This document shows, in pieces, positions 27,040 through 35,259 of a stretch of 64,000 nt of DNA. This DNA is from Granulicella sp. L60 (GTDB lineage Bacteria; Acidobacteriota; Terriglobia; Terriglobales; Acidobacteriaceae), in the NCBI RefSeq assembly GCF_009765825.1, contig NZ_LMUR01000015.1, positions 436,891 through 500,890 on the forward strand. Direction: 5' to 3'. The notes below the pieces were generated by a model. The model was given only the letters and a program-made list of their open reading frames with translations, did no database searches and was not told where the DNA came from. Every line of letters begins with the position of its first letter. Position 1 is the first letter of the stretch. The position numbers were made by a program, and so were the translations under genes.

Positions 27040-28584
27040 ATGGTTGAGAAGGAAGTTCGTCGGGCGTTATCCGGGAATTTAGGCGATGCACTTTGGAGCG
27101 AAGGTGCTGGAAACAGCCCTGCTTTGATCGACCTTGGCGCAGGACCAGATCCAGTTGTTTATTCCTACGATCAAATGCATCATCTTCGCCGTGCGATCGC
27201 GAGAGGTCTCTACGCACAAGGATTGACGCGTGGAGATCGCATCGCGATCCTATCGGCCAATCGGACGGAATATCTCGCGGTGTATCTCGGCGCAATGACG
27301 GCCGGCCTGATCCCGGTGCCCATCAATATCAAGTTCCCGCGCAGCACGGTAGACTACATTCTGAAGGATTCAGGGGCGAAGATGCTCTTCGTCGACCAGG
27401 CACGTGATACGCCGGAAGTCCGCAACCTTCCGACGATCGTCTTCGACGAGGCTGCCGGTAGCGACAGCTCGTTCTCTACCTTTCTGGATCATGGCGCGTT
27501 TGGTACCGTCGAGCCTCTGCACGGAGAGACCGCACTCCTTCTCTATACCTCAGGATCGACCGGTATTCCCAAGGGAGTAGAGCTTTCTCATCAGAGCCAT
27601 CTTTGGGTACTTCAAAAGCGCATACGGTCTTCCTCCTCACCGCGGCTACGTACGCTGGTTGCGGCCCCGCTTTATCACATGAATGCTCTCGCTACCGCGC
27701 ATGCTGCTCTTGCCCAAGGGGATTCGGTCGTCTTGCTGCCGGGCTTTGACGCACAACATTACGTAGACGCCATTGGCCGATACAGTTGCAATGCTCTGAC
27801 CGCGGTGCCAACGATGTTCTCCATGATTCTCAAGCGACAGGATTTGCTGGATGAGGCAGATCTTTCCTCGGTGCGCATGATCCGCATGGGGTCGGCTCCT
27901 GTCTCTCCGTCACTGTTTCGTTCGCTGCGTGACCTGTTTCCCGAAGCCACGATTCTCAACGTGTACGGTACGACCGAGGCTGGTCCGATTGTCTTTGGCG
28001 ACCATCCTCACGGTCTCGCGCGCCCTCCGTTATCGCTGGGCTACGCTCATCCCGAAGTGGAGTTGCGGATTGAGGGTAACTCCGAGGGTGAGGCTCAAGG
28101 CGTACTTGAGATCCGGTCTCCAGCGCTCATGACCGGCTACTACGATCAACCCGAGCTTACCCGCAAGGTCTTTACGGAGGATGGATTTTATCGAACGGGG
28201 GATATCTTCCGTCGCGATCCTGAGGGCTTTTATTTCTATGTGGGACGGGCGGATGACATGTTTTCCTGTGGTGCGGAAAATATCTATCCGGGCGAGGTCG
28301 AGAAGACGCTCTCCGAGCACCCCGCGGTGCAGGAGGTTGCCGTTGTTCCGGTTCCCGATGAGATCAAGGGCGCAAAGCCGGTTGCGTTTATTGTCCTGCG
28401 CCAGGGCAAGGTCACCTCGGAACAAGATCTGAAGCAGTTCGCACTATTGCACGCGCCTGCCTATCAGCATCCGCGGCGCATCTGGTTTGTCCCGGAGCTT
28501 CCGTTGGCCGGAACAAATAAGATAGACAAACAGGCTCTACTAACGACAGCAATGGCCCATATCAACAACGAACGAGGAGAATAG
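27040..28584 (+). CDS. Acyl/aryl-CoA synthetase (class I adenylate-forming)
   Basis: Activates a carboxylic acid via an acyl-adenylate and transfers it to CoA. The 514 residues contain LLLYTSGSTGIPKGVELSHQ (P-loop A3), NVYGTTEAGPIVF (A5), the hinge region FYRTGDIFRRDPEGFYFYVG (A7/A8) and the C-terminal catalytic Lys in LAGTNKIDKQALL (A10). It resembles medium-chain or aryl-acid ligases more than acetyl-CoA synthetase. It is two bases from the VOC gene and one base from the MDR gene, so it is in the same operon. Likely role: CoA activation of the acid released by the esterase. Confidence 0.88.
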   Translation: MVEKEVRRALSGNLGDALWSEGAGNSPALIDLGAGPDPVVYSYDQMHHLRRAIARGLYAQGLTRGDRIAILSANRTEYLAVYLGAMTAGLIPVPINIKFPRSTVDYILKDSGAKMLFVDQARDTPEVRNLPTIVFDEAAGSDSSFSTFLDHGAFGTVEPLHGETALLLYTSGSTGIPKGVELSHQSHLWVLQKRIRSSSSPRLRTLVAAPLYHMNALATAHAALAQGDSVVLLPGFDAQHYVDAIGRYSCNALTAVPTMFSMILKRQDLLDEADLSSVRMIRMGSAPVSPSLFRSLRDLFPEATILNVYGTTEAGPIVFGDHPHGLARPPLSLGYAHPEVELRIEGNSEGEAQGVLEIRSPALMTGYYDQPELTRKVFTEDGFYRTGDIFRRDPEGFYFYVGRADDMFSCGAENIYPGEVEKTLSEHPAVQEVAVVPVPDEIKGAKPVAFIVLRQGKVTSEQDLKQFALLHAPAYQHPRRIWFVPELPLAGTNKIDKQALLTTAMAHINNERGE

Positions 28585-28585
28585 A

Positions 28586-29602
28586 GTGAGAGCAATGGTG
28601 CTCCGCGAGCATGGCGGACCAGAGAAGCTAGTTTTTGAAGAGAACTTTCCCAATCCGAAGGCAGGAGAAGGCGAAGTCGTCCTTCGGGTGAGAGCCACAT
28701 CCCTGAACTATCACGACATCTTCACACGTCGCGGCATGCCGGGGATCAAGGTTCCATTTCCGGCCATCATGGGGCTCGATGTAGCAGGCGAGATTATCGA
28801 GGTAGGAGATACTCTTTCGGGGGAGTGGAAGGTGGGGGATCGAGTCCTCGTCGATCCTATTAACCGAGTCGAGGGAGGTCTTGTTGGCGAGACGATCCAC
28901 GGCGGTCTCGCTGAACTTTGCCGAGTCAAAGCGCACCAACTCATTCGACTTCCCGATGCAATCTCCTTCGAGGCTGCGGCCGCACTGCCCTGTGCCTACG
29001 GAACCGCGCTTCGTATGATGTACACGATTGGAGAGGTCGGAGCCGGCGATCGCGTGCTGATTCTGGGTGCGAGCGGTGGCGTAGGAGTTTCCTGTCTGCA
29101 ACTCGCAAAGCTGGCGGGTGCCGAGGTCATTGCGTGCGGGGGGACCGAAGAGAAACTGGCCAAACTGCAGGAATTAGGCGCGGATCAGGTGATCAACTAT
29201 CTCGAAGTCGATTTTGTCAAAGAAGTGTATCGTCTCTATGGAAAGCCAAACCGCCGCGCTGGAGACGCCAAACTTGGTGTTGATATCGCTGTGAACTATA
29301 CAGGTGGAGACACTTGGGTCAAAACGCTGCGTACTCTGCGAGTCGGCGGCAAGCTCCTGACATGCGGAGCGACCGCAGGATTTGATCCTCAGGAAGATCT
29401 CCGCTTTATCTGGACCTTCGAGCTCAAAATCCTTGGCTCCAACAGTTGGGCGAGAACGGACATCGAGAGGTTACTGGAGCTTGTACAGCAGGGTGAACTG
29501 AAGGTCGTTATCGATCGGACGTATCCGCTGGAGGAGACAAATAGTGCCCTCCAGTTAATAGAGGACCGCGAAGTCTTCGGGAAGGTGATTGTTACCCCAT
29601 GA
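28586..29602 (+). CDS. Quinone-oxidoreductase-like MDR enzyme
   Basis: A 338-residue medium-chain dehydrogenase/reductase with GroES-like N-terminus (LREHGGPEKLVFEENFPNP, LNYHDIFTRRGMPG, PAIMGLDVAGEIIEVG) and a Rossmann domain (VLILGASGGVGVSCLQLAKL AGAEVIACGG). The Cys cluster of zinc-dependent alcohol dehydrogenases is absent, which places it with NADPH:quinone oxidoreductase and enoyl reductase types. The GTG start follows GAGGAGA and lies one base past the preceding stop; the last codons overlap the thioesterase start (ATGA). Confidence 0.85.
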   Translation: MRAMVLREHGGPEKLVFEENFPNPKAGEGEVVLRVRATSLNYHDIFTRRGMPGIKVPFPAIMGLDVAGEIIEVGDTLSGEWKVGDRVLVDPINRVEGGLVGETIHGGLAELCRVKAHQLIRLPDAISFEAAAALPCAYGTALRMMYTIGEVGAGDRVLILGASGGVGVSCLQLAKLAGAEVIACGGTEEKLAKLQELGADQVINYLEVDFVKEVYRLYGKPNRRAGDAKLGVDIAVNYTGGDTWVKTLRTLRVGGKLLTCGATAGFDPQEDLRFIWTFELKILGSNSWARTDIERLLELVQQGELKVVIDRTYPLEETNSALQLIEDREVFGKVIVTP

Positions 29603-30018
29603 GTTCGACGATACTCAGTATGCCTGAACTTCAGGAAAAGTTATCCGCCTCATCATTCAACAGTTTTCTCGGGCTGGTCGTGGAGGAAGCAAGTCCGGAG
29701 CAGCAAAGAATTACGGTACGCGTTAAACTCCGCCCCGAACTCGAACGCGGTCGGGATACCGGTCAGTGGCACGGAGGAGTCATTGCCGCTTTGATCGATA
29801 TCGTCGGGGACTATGCGTTAGTCATGTTGCTTGGGCGTCCCCTCCCAACGATTAACTTCCGCGTCGATTATCTGAGGCCAGCAATCAACACGTCCTTGAA
29901 GGTGGTTGCCCAGGTAATACGAGCTGGTAAGAGTATTGGCGTTGTGGATGTCAATGTACTCAATGAGGCAGGCGAGTTGGTGGCCGTTGGACGCGCTAAC
30001 TATTCCACCCTGAGTTGA
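29599..30018 (+). CDS. PaaI-like hotdog thioesterase
   Basis: A 139-residue hotdog-fold protein: FLGLVVEEASPEQQRITVRV, then GQWHGGVIAALIDIVGDYAL, where HGG and the Asp on the following helix are the usual active-site region, and RVDYLRPAINTSLKVVAQVI. Such enzymes release stalled acyl- or aryl-CoA esters. It is coupled to the MDR gene by ATGA overlap. Its presence beside a CoA ligase fits a CoA-thioester pathway. Confidence 0.85.
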   Translation: MSSTILSMPELQEKLSASSFNSFLGLVVEEASPEQQRITVRVKLRPELERGRDTGQWHGGVIAALIDIVGDYALVMLLGRPLPTINFRVDYLRPAINTSLKVVAQVIRAGKSIGVVDVNVLNEAGELVAVGRANYSTLS

Positions 30019-30062
30019 GTGAAACCAGATGAGCGATAGAACGGACCCAAAGCGAGCGAACC

Positions 30063-31673
30063 ATGGAGTTTAGAAGTACCGATACGCAGGCGCGATCCAT
30101 GGTGGTCTCGCGCACCGGAGTTGTTGCTACCGAAAGCCCTCTAGCCGCTCAGGCCGGGGCCATGATTCTAGCTGAAGGGGGCAGTGCTGTTGATGCGGCG
30201 ATCGCTGCCAATGCAGTGATGGGGCTCGTTGCACCGCATAGCAATGGTCTAGGCGGAGATATGTTTGCGATCGTCTATGAGGCAGCCAGCGGCCGATATA
30301 TAGGCCTAAACGCGAGTGGATGGTCTCCCCAGTCGCTCACAATCGAGAAGATTCGATCACTCAGGGTAAAGGAGATGCCCCGTAAAGGCATTCACAGCGT
30401 GAGCGTGCCTGGAGTCGTCGATGGCTGGGCAATGCTGGCACAGCGGTTTGGAAAGCTGGGTCTCCGAAAGTTGCTGAAACCAACGATCAAACTCTGTGAA
30501 GAGGGGTTCGCGGTCGCCGAGCGGTCGGCGTCTCGGTGGAAGGATTTCGCTCCTGAGCTTACCGGTTACGGCCGTGAGATCTTCCTAAGAGACGGCAGAT
30601 CGCCCTCAGTCGGAGAGGTTGTGAGCAATCATGAGCTGGCGTGGAGCCTACAGCAGATAGCGGAACAGGGGCGCGACGCCTTTTATCAAGGGGAGATTGC
30701 GCAACGCATCCTCGCGCTATCGAACGAGCTTGACGGCACACTCAGTGCCGAGGATCTCTCCTTATACCAAAGCCACTGGGTGGAGCCGATCGAAACGACC
30801 TACCGCGGGTGGAGAGTGCTGGAACTGCCGCCTAATGGAGCGGGAATTGCCGCCCTTCTCATGCTCAACATCATGGAGCAGTTTCCGATCCCGGAGTATG
30901 GTGCATCCTCGTATGAGGCTCTTCATGTCATGATTGAAGCCAAGAAACTTGCCTATGCGGACATGCTTCGATACGTCTGTGACTTCGATGTACAGGAATT
31001 TCCTTGTGAGTTTTTACTCTCTAAGGATTATGCGAAAAAGCGGTCCAGCCTAATCCGACCAGGGCAGGTCCTGCAGGCGGCCGAGCCTGGCCAGCCCTTG
31101 TCGCGAGAGGGCGATACCATCTATGTCAGCGCATCTGATCGAGACGGAAATGTAGTTTCACTGATTCAAAGTAATTTCATGGCATTTGGTTCCGGCCTAG
31201 TCGCACCCGGGACTGGGTTCGTTCTTCAGAATCGAGGGCACTTATTTAGCCTCGATCCGTCGCATCCCAATGCACTTGCTGGTCGCAAACGCCCCCTGCA
31301 CACAATCATTCCTGCCTTTCTCCTCAAAGATGAGATGCGAATTGCATTCGGCATTCAGGGAGGCTGGAATCAGGCGCAAGCTCACGCGCAGTTCGTCTCA
31401 AACGTCGTCGATCATGGCATGAACGTGCAAGCTGCTATGGAAGCCCCTCGCTTTACAAAGCTGAGCTTCGCCGGGGTAGATGTACAACTGGAGGCGAGAG
31501 TTCCCGCGACTGTTGTCGCCAATCTTGTGGGACTTGGCCATGATGTACGCATGGACGTGCCTTACTCAGAAAACATGGGCGGAGGACAAGCCGTCCTTCA
31601 CGAGAGCGGTACAGGTGTAAGTTATGGGGCTTCGGATCCGCGAAAAGATGGCAGCGCCGTTCCAGCCCCATAA
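30063..31673 (+). CDS. Gamma-glutamyltransferase-family amidohydrolase without signal peptide
   Basis: An N-terminal-nucleophile hydrolase of the gamma-glutamyltransferase family, made as a precursor that cleaves itself. The 536 residues cover both halves: GVVATESPLAAQAGAMILAE, SAVDAAIAANAVMGLVAPHS NGLGGD, and the self-processing site REGDTIYVSASDRDGNVVS with Thr352 as expected nucleophile. PGTGFVLQNRG and HTIIPAFLLKD are also typical. No export signal is visible, unlike periplasmic GGT, so it probably acts in the cytoplasm, as oxamate-amidohydrolase-like members do. It ends the run, 44 bases after the thioesterase. Glutathione or another gamma-glutamyl or N-acyl amide could be the substrate. 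Confidence 0.85.
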   Translation: MEFRSTDTQARSMVVSRTGVVATESPLAAQAGAMILAEGGSAVDAAIAANAVMGLVAPHSNGLGGDMFAIVYEAASGRYIGLNASGWSPQSLTIEKIRSLRVKEMPRKGIHSVSVPGVVDGWAMLAQRFGKLGLRKLLKPTIKLCEEGFAVAERSASRWKDFAPELTGYGREIFLRDGRSPSVGEVVSNHELAWSLQQIAEQGRDAFYQGEIAQRILALSNELDGTLSAEDLSLYQSHWVEPIETTYRGWRVLELPPNGAGIAALLMLNIMEQFPIPEYGASSYEALHVMIEAKKLAYADMLRYVCDFDVQEFPCEFLLSKDYAKKRSSLIRPGQVLQAAEPGQPLSREGDTIYVSASDRDGNVVSLIQSNFMAFGSGLVAPGTGFVLQNRGHLFSLDPSHPNALAGRKRPLHTIIPAFLLKDEMRIAFGIQGGWNQAQAHAQFVSNVVDHGMNVQAAMEAPRFTKLSFAGVDVQLEARVPATVVANLVGLGHDVRMDVPYSENMGGGQAVLHESGTGVSYGASDPRKDGSAVPAP

Positions 31674-31779
31674 GAGGTCTGCGATCAGGAGAGCGGTTCG
31701 AAATAAACCTGCTCCACTAGATGATGCCAAGTCGAGAGCTTCCAGATCTTGTATCAGATCTTCGGGGTCTCGAAGGCGG

Positions 31780-31896
31780 AAGCAGGTTCTCAGGCGCGCA
31801 GTCTCTCCTGGAAGACATTGCGTCTATCGTCGTTTTTTGACCTCAGATGATTCTGGATGGCTAACTGGTGAATTGATCAACGCAAGCGGTGGTTCC
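31780..31896 (+). pseudogene. C-terminal remnant of a short-chain dehydrogenase gene
   Basis: LLEDIASIVVF is followed by a one-base frame change and then LTSDDSGWLTGELINASGG. Together they give the diagnostic end of SDR enzymes (EDIA..V.FLASD..GW.TG..IN..GG). No intact SDR start is visible upstream. The gene is dead. Confidence 0.6.
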
Positions 31897-31916
31897 TTGA
31901 TCAGAATTTTCTATGA

Positions 31917-32177
31917 GTCGCCTTCTCAGAGGTTTGGAGGGAGCAGTTCAAAGAGCGGAGGTCTTTCTTCTGGGATATCAACCGGGCGGATTATGCCCGC
32001 GCAAGCGACAGTACCTCGACAATCAACAACGAATGTTATTCGAAGTTAGCTTACTTGTTCAGTCCATACGGGAATTCAGATCGCCGATATGATCTGGCAG
32101 CCAAGACCATCAGGGAATATTCCTCAAATAATTCTCCTTTTCTCGGCGGTTTCATGTCGCTCTTGTTTGCGCTATGA
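31917..32177 (+). pseudogene. 86-codon open fragment without start, unknown
   Basis: The frame reads VAFSEVWREQFKERRSFFWD, INRADYARASDSTSTINNE and CYSKLAYLFSPYGNS, ending GGFMSLLFAL before TGA. It has no convincing start codon and follows the SDR remnant. The composition is protein-like, so it is probably the end of a lost gene. I do not recognise the family. Confidence 0.35.
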
Positions 32178-32207
32178 CGTCAGTTAGGCTATCGTGATGG
32201 TGACGCG

Positions 32208-32261
32208 ATGTTGACGAAGATTCCAACGCGGCTCTCCCTTTGTTGTCCTTGTCTGGACTAA
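32208..32261 (+). CDS. Poly-cysteine leader peptide, first of two before the LanC-like gene
   Basis: A 17-codon frame: MLTKIPTRLS followed by LCCPCLD and TAA. Three of the last six residues are Cys, all TGT. A hairpin (GTCC 32245-32248 with GGAC 32255-32258) covers the cysteine codons. A possible promoter is TTGCGC 32167-32172, 17 bp, TATCGT 32190-32195. The second leader follows at 32370. Confidence 0.6.
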   Translation: MLTKIPTRLSLCCPCLD

Positions 32262-32369
32262 CGCCTAAATTTCTGCGCGCATTTTCATGCGAGGCAGGTA
32301 GACACGTCCAATCCCATACATACTCCCCTCGGCGCCGTCTGGCTGAGGCTTCCGGATTCGAGGAGCAAA

Positions 32370-32441
32370 ATGCGGTCTATCATTTCCGTTACGGCCGGTT
32401 CATCCGTTCGCCCGCGTCTCCTCGCGTGTTGTCCCCGCTAG
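32370..32441 (+). CDS. Second Cys-pair leader peptide before the LanC-like gene
   Basis: A 23-codon frame with GAGGAG just before the ATG. It ends LLACCPR and stop. The Cys pair is TGT-TGT and lies four codons from the end. The LanC-like ATG is 70 bases downstream. Confidence 0.5.
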   Translation: MRSIISVTAGSSVRPRLLACCPR

Positions 32442-32511
32442 CTCCTTCCCTCACTTGATTCGGAAGCAGAAAAGCGGGGCCGCTGGCCCCTTTCAGATAA
32501 GGGGAATTCGG

Positions 32512-34029
32512 ATGTCCACCAGGTTTCATAGTCATTTGTTGAAAATTACCCGGCGCGCGTTCTTACAGACCGGTGCAGTGAGTGCGATCGCCAGTTCTTC
32601 TCTGCATTCCTGGGGAGAAGCATCTGCTCCAAGAGCATCGGTCGCCAATTCCAACGGAGATTTCTTCAATGGCGCGATTGAAGCAGCGCGCTGGATTCGT
32701 TCCGCCGAGAAAGAATCTGCTCAAGGCAAGTATTGGCTGCCTGAGCCCGACCATCCGGAAAAGGCCGTTACGGTCTCTCCGATTAATGGCATCTACAGTG
32801 GAGCTGCAGGCGTCGTCTTGTTTTTCCTTCAGTTGACTAAAGCAACGGGGGATCCTTCTTTCCTGGGTGACGCGAGAAGAGGTGCCGACTTTCTGGTTGC
32901 GACCTGGCAAGAGTCACCCGCGAAAGAGCTTCTGCCCGGAACGGGTTTGTCTTTCTATACAGGCCGCGCGGGCGTCGCATTTGTTCTCGCTGAAACCTGG
33001 AAATCAACAGGAGAAGCAAAATATCGCAATGCCGCTCTCGCAGCGACGCAGTCGATCGCAGCTCAGGCAAAGCCAGCCGGGAATGGAGTCGCATGGTCTA
33101 CGTCACCGGGTATCATCGCGGATGGCAGTGTGATCCTCTACCTGTTATACGCGGCTCGTACTTTCAACGATGAACAATACCGTGCTCTCGCTACCAAAGC
33201 GGGAGCATACCTCCTGGAACTCGGCGTACCACGAACAGAAGGCGGCGTGAGTTGGAAGGGCGCGCCAATGACCGCTCTTGGACTCTCAGAGGATACCTAC
33301 TTCCCTAATTTTGAATTGGGGACAGCTGGAGTAGCATTCGTCCTAGCTCGCCTCTATGAAGAGACGGGAAACTCCAGTTTCCTTGATGCAGCCAAGCAGG
33401 GAGCTCTTCATCTGCAGAAGATTGCGACCATCCGCGGAAGAGGTGCTCTAATTCCTTACCGCTATCCGGATCTTACCGATATCTACTACCTGGGATTTTG
33501 CCATGGTCCTGCGGGTAGTGCGCGACTGTTCTATCAGCTCTACAAGCTAACGAAAGAAGACTCCTACCTTGATTGGACGGAGAATCTGGCTCGGGGTGTT
33601 ATAGACAGCGGTATTCCGGCAAACCAGACGCCAGGTTTTTGGAATGTTGTTTGCCAATGCTGTGGTTCTGCGGGTCTAACAGACTTCTTTCTGGGGCTCT
33701 GGGCGGCTACGGGCAAGACCGAATACTATGCCTTCGCAAATCACTTAGCCGGGCAGGCACTCAGCCATCAGACGAACTTCGATGACAAAGGCTACCGCTG
33801 GTATCAGGCCTGGACTCGAGTGAAGCCATGGGACGTCTCTGCTGAGACCGGATATTCGATCGGCGCAGCCGGTGTCGGATCTGCTTTACTTCATTCGTCG
33901 CTCGCCCAAAAGGGGAAGTACGAAGCGATCTTATTTCCAGATAATCCCTTTCCTGCAACTCGCACTGAGACTGCCAGGAATGCGGCGCACGAGGTTGACT
34001 TCAACGACTTGTCACAGTTTCCACCATAG
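32512..34029 (+). CDS. Tat-exported LanC-like protein
   Basis: A 505-residue protein of the lanthionine-synthetase-C-like alpha/alpha-barrel fold. A twin-arginine signal (KITRRAFLQTGAVSAIASSS) shows it is exported, which is unusual because LanC enzymes are cytoplasmic. The inner-helix GxxG repeats are clear: GIYSGAAGVVLFFLQL, FYTGRAGVAFVLAE, ELGTAGVAFVLARL, FCHGPAGSARLFYQLY, CQCCGSAGLTDFFLGL, YSIGAAGVGSALL. Zinc-ligand positions are Cys330 (FCHG) and Cys383-Cys384 (CCG), where LanC has Cys-His-Gly, so the site may be three-Cys. No precursor peptide or dehydratase gene is nearby. AAGGGG precedes the ATG; a longer frame from 32455 has none. Two poly-Cys leaders lie upstream. Confidence 0.8.
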   Translation: MSTRFHSHLLKITRRAFLQTGAVSAIASSSLHSWGEASAPRASVANSNGDFFNGAIEAARWIRSAEKESAQGKYWLPEPDHPEKAVTVSPINGIYSGAAGVVLFFLQLTKATGDPSFLGDARRGADFLVATWQESPAKELLPGTGLSFYTGRAGVAFVLAETWKSTGEAKYRNAALAATQSIAAQAKPAGNGVAWSTSPGIIADGSVILYLLYAARTFNDEQYRALATKAGAYLLELGVPRTEGGVSWKGAPMTALGLSEDTYFPNFELGTAGVAFVLARLYEETGNSSFLDAAKQGALHLQKIATIRGRGALIPYRYPDLTDIYYLGFCHGPAGSARLFYQLYKLTKEDSYLDWTENLARGVIDSGIPANQTPGFWNVVCQCCGSAGLTDFFLGLWAATGKTEYYAFANHLAGQALSHQTNFDDKGYRWYQAWTRVKPWDVSAETGYSIGAAGVGSALLHSSLAQKGKYEAILFPDNPFPATRTETARNAAHEVDFNDLSQFPP

Positions 34030-34089
34030 ATGTTTTGAGCAGCATCTCGTCAACGAACCACCAACAAGTGACTTCAAAGGAGAACTAAA

Positions 34090-34533
34090 TTGAAATCTGC
34101 AAATCGATTCTTCCGTACCCTCGTCGCGGTAGCCGCATTAGCATTTATCTCGATTGGGGCTCATGCCGCGACCATTAACCTCAAAGCCGATCTGAAAGCC
34201 TCGTCTGAGGTTCCGGCAAAGGACAGCTCCGGCACGGGCACTTTGACCGGCACTCTCGACACTGACACCAACGAATTCAAGTACCACGTTGAGTTCAGTG
34301 GGCTGACCGGTCCGGTGACAGCGGCACACTTTCACGGACCAGCAGCAGAGGGTGCTAATGCAAAGCCACAGCTTCCGATCAAGGTCAGCCCGATCGCAAG
34401 TCCTCTAGAGGGAAAAGCAACCCTCACTCCGGAACAGGAGAAAGATCTCACAGACGGCAAATGGTATTTCAACCTTCACACCTCTGCCAATCCTGGCGGG
34501 GAGATCCGCGGTCAGGTTGTGAAATCTGAGTAA
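34090..34533 (+). CDS. Secreted CHRD-domain protein
   Basis: A 147-residue exported protein. After the signal peptide (LVAVAALAFISIGAHAA) comes a single CHRD domain: LKASSEVPAKDSSGTGTLTG, FKYHVEFSGLTGPVTAAHFH GPA, and WYFNLHTSANPGGEIRGQV. CHRD beta-sandwich domains occur in chordin and in many bacterial secreted proteins; the bacterial role is unknown. The start is TTG with AAAGGAG seven bases before. It lies 60 bases after the LanC-like gene. Confidence 0.85.
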   Translation: MKSANRFFRTLVAVAALAFISIGAHAATINLKADLKASSEVPAKDSSGTGTLTGTLDTDTNEFKYHVEFSGLTGPVTAAHFHGPAAEGANAKPQLPIKVSPIASPLEGKATLTPEQEKDLTDGKWYFNLHTSANPGGEIRGQVVKSE

Positions 34534-34757
34534 TGCCACTGGGAGCGGTGTGTTGGCAGCTTGCTTCCTCACGCCGCTTCACGGTCTCGAAGATAGGTTC
34601 TGTTGGCTTTCTTTTAGGGCAAGATATTGCCAGTCGTGGGCCTTAGTTCCCAAGTTTTCAACTGACGCGTGTCGTCTGCGGAAGTTCCTATAGTGAAGGA
34701 CGCCAACCATAAACCTCGCAACAAACTGCGCCGAATTGTAATTCGGAAAGGAATGGC

Positions 34758-35213
34758 ATGAATGTACGTCACGCTACGGCCCTTATCCTGAGCTTCTGTT
34801 TCTTCGAGGTTGCCTTAGGAGCTGCATCCCAAAGCCCTGGTGGCCCGGAGACGATAGGCGGACCGGTTCATGTGGCGTCGGCGCCCCATCCAAAACCGAC
34901 CAATCTTAAGGTATTACCGAAAGACATGTCGGGAGATGACGTCGACAAGCTGATGCATCGTTACCAACAATATCTGGGCGTGCCGTGCGGATATTGCCAT
35001 GAGGAAAACCCGCAGACCAAAGAAATCGATTATGCTTCCGACGAGAATCCACTTAAAGAGACGGCACGGTTCATGATTTCGATGACCTCCGATATCAATA
35101 ATAAGTATCTTGCCCAGCTTGGAGATCGTCGATATGCCGAGCCGCTCACTTGCGGCAATTGCCATCGAGGGCAGCTTCAACCCCCGCCGTTTGAACTGAA
35201 GACTCAGCAATGA
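34758..35213 (+). CDS. Secreted dihaem c-type cytochrome
   Basis: A 151-residue periplasmic cytochrome with a signal peptide (LILSFCFFEVALGAA) and two haem-binding motifs, PCGYCHEEN and LTCGNCHRG. The spacing and the stretch LKVLPKDMSGDDVDKLMHRY match the small reaction-centre-cytochrome-c-like family common in Acidobacteria. GGAAAGGAATGGC surrounds the start. It probably carries electrons in the periplasm. Partner unknown. Confidence 0.85.
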   Translation: MNVRHATALILSFCFFEVALGAASQSPGGPETIGGPVHVASAPHPKPTNLKVLPKDMSGDDVDKLMHRYQQYLGVPCGYCHEENPQTKEIDYASDENPLKETARFMISMTSDINNKYLAQLGDRRYAEPLTCGNCHRGQLQPPPFELKTQQ

Positions 35214-35259
35214 GCCCAGCGATATAGAAACGCGAAACATTATTCGGGAGGCAATAGGT

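Noticed and set aside
31624..32049. A 141-codon plus-strand frame over the end of the GGT gene
   Set aside because: Starts inside the GGT gene and changes character along its length; only the short SDR-like piece within it is meaningful.
32512..34029. A lanthipeptide biosynthesis cluster
   Set aside because: Only a LanC-like protein is present; no precursor peptide, dehydratase, LanT or protease is nearby and the protein is exported.
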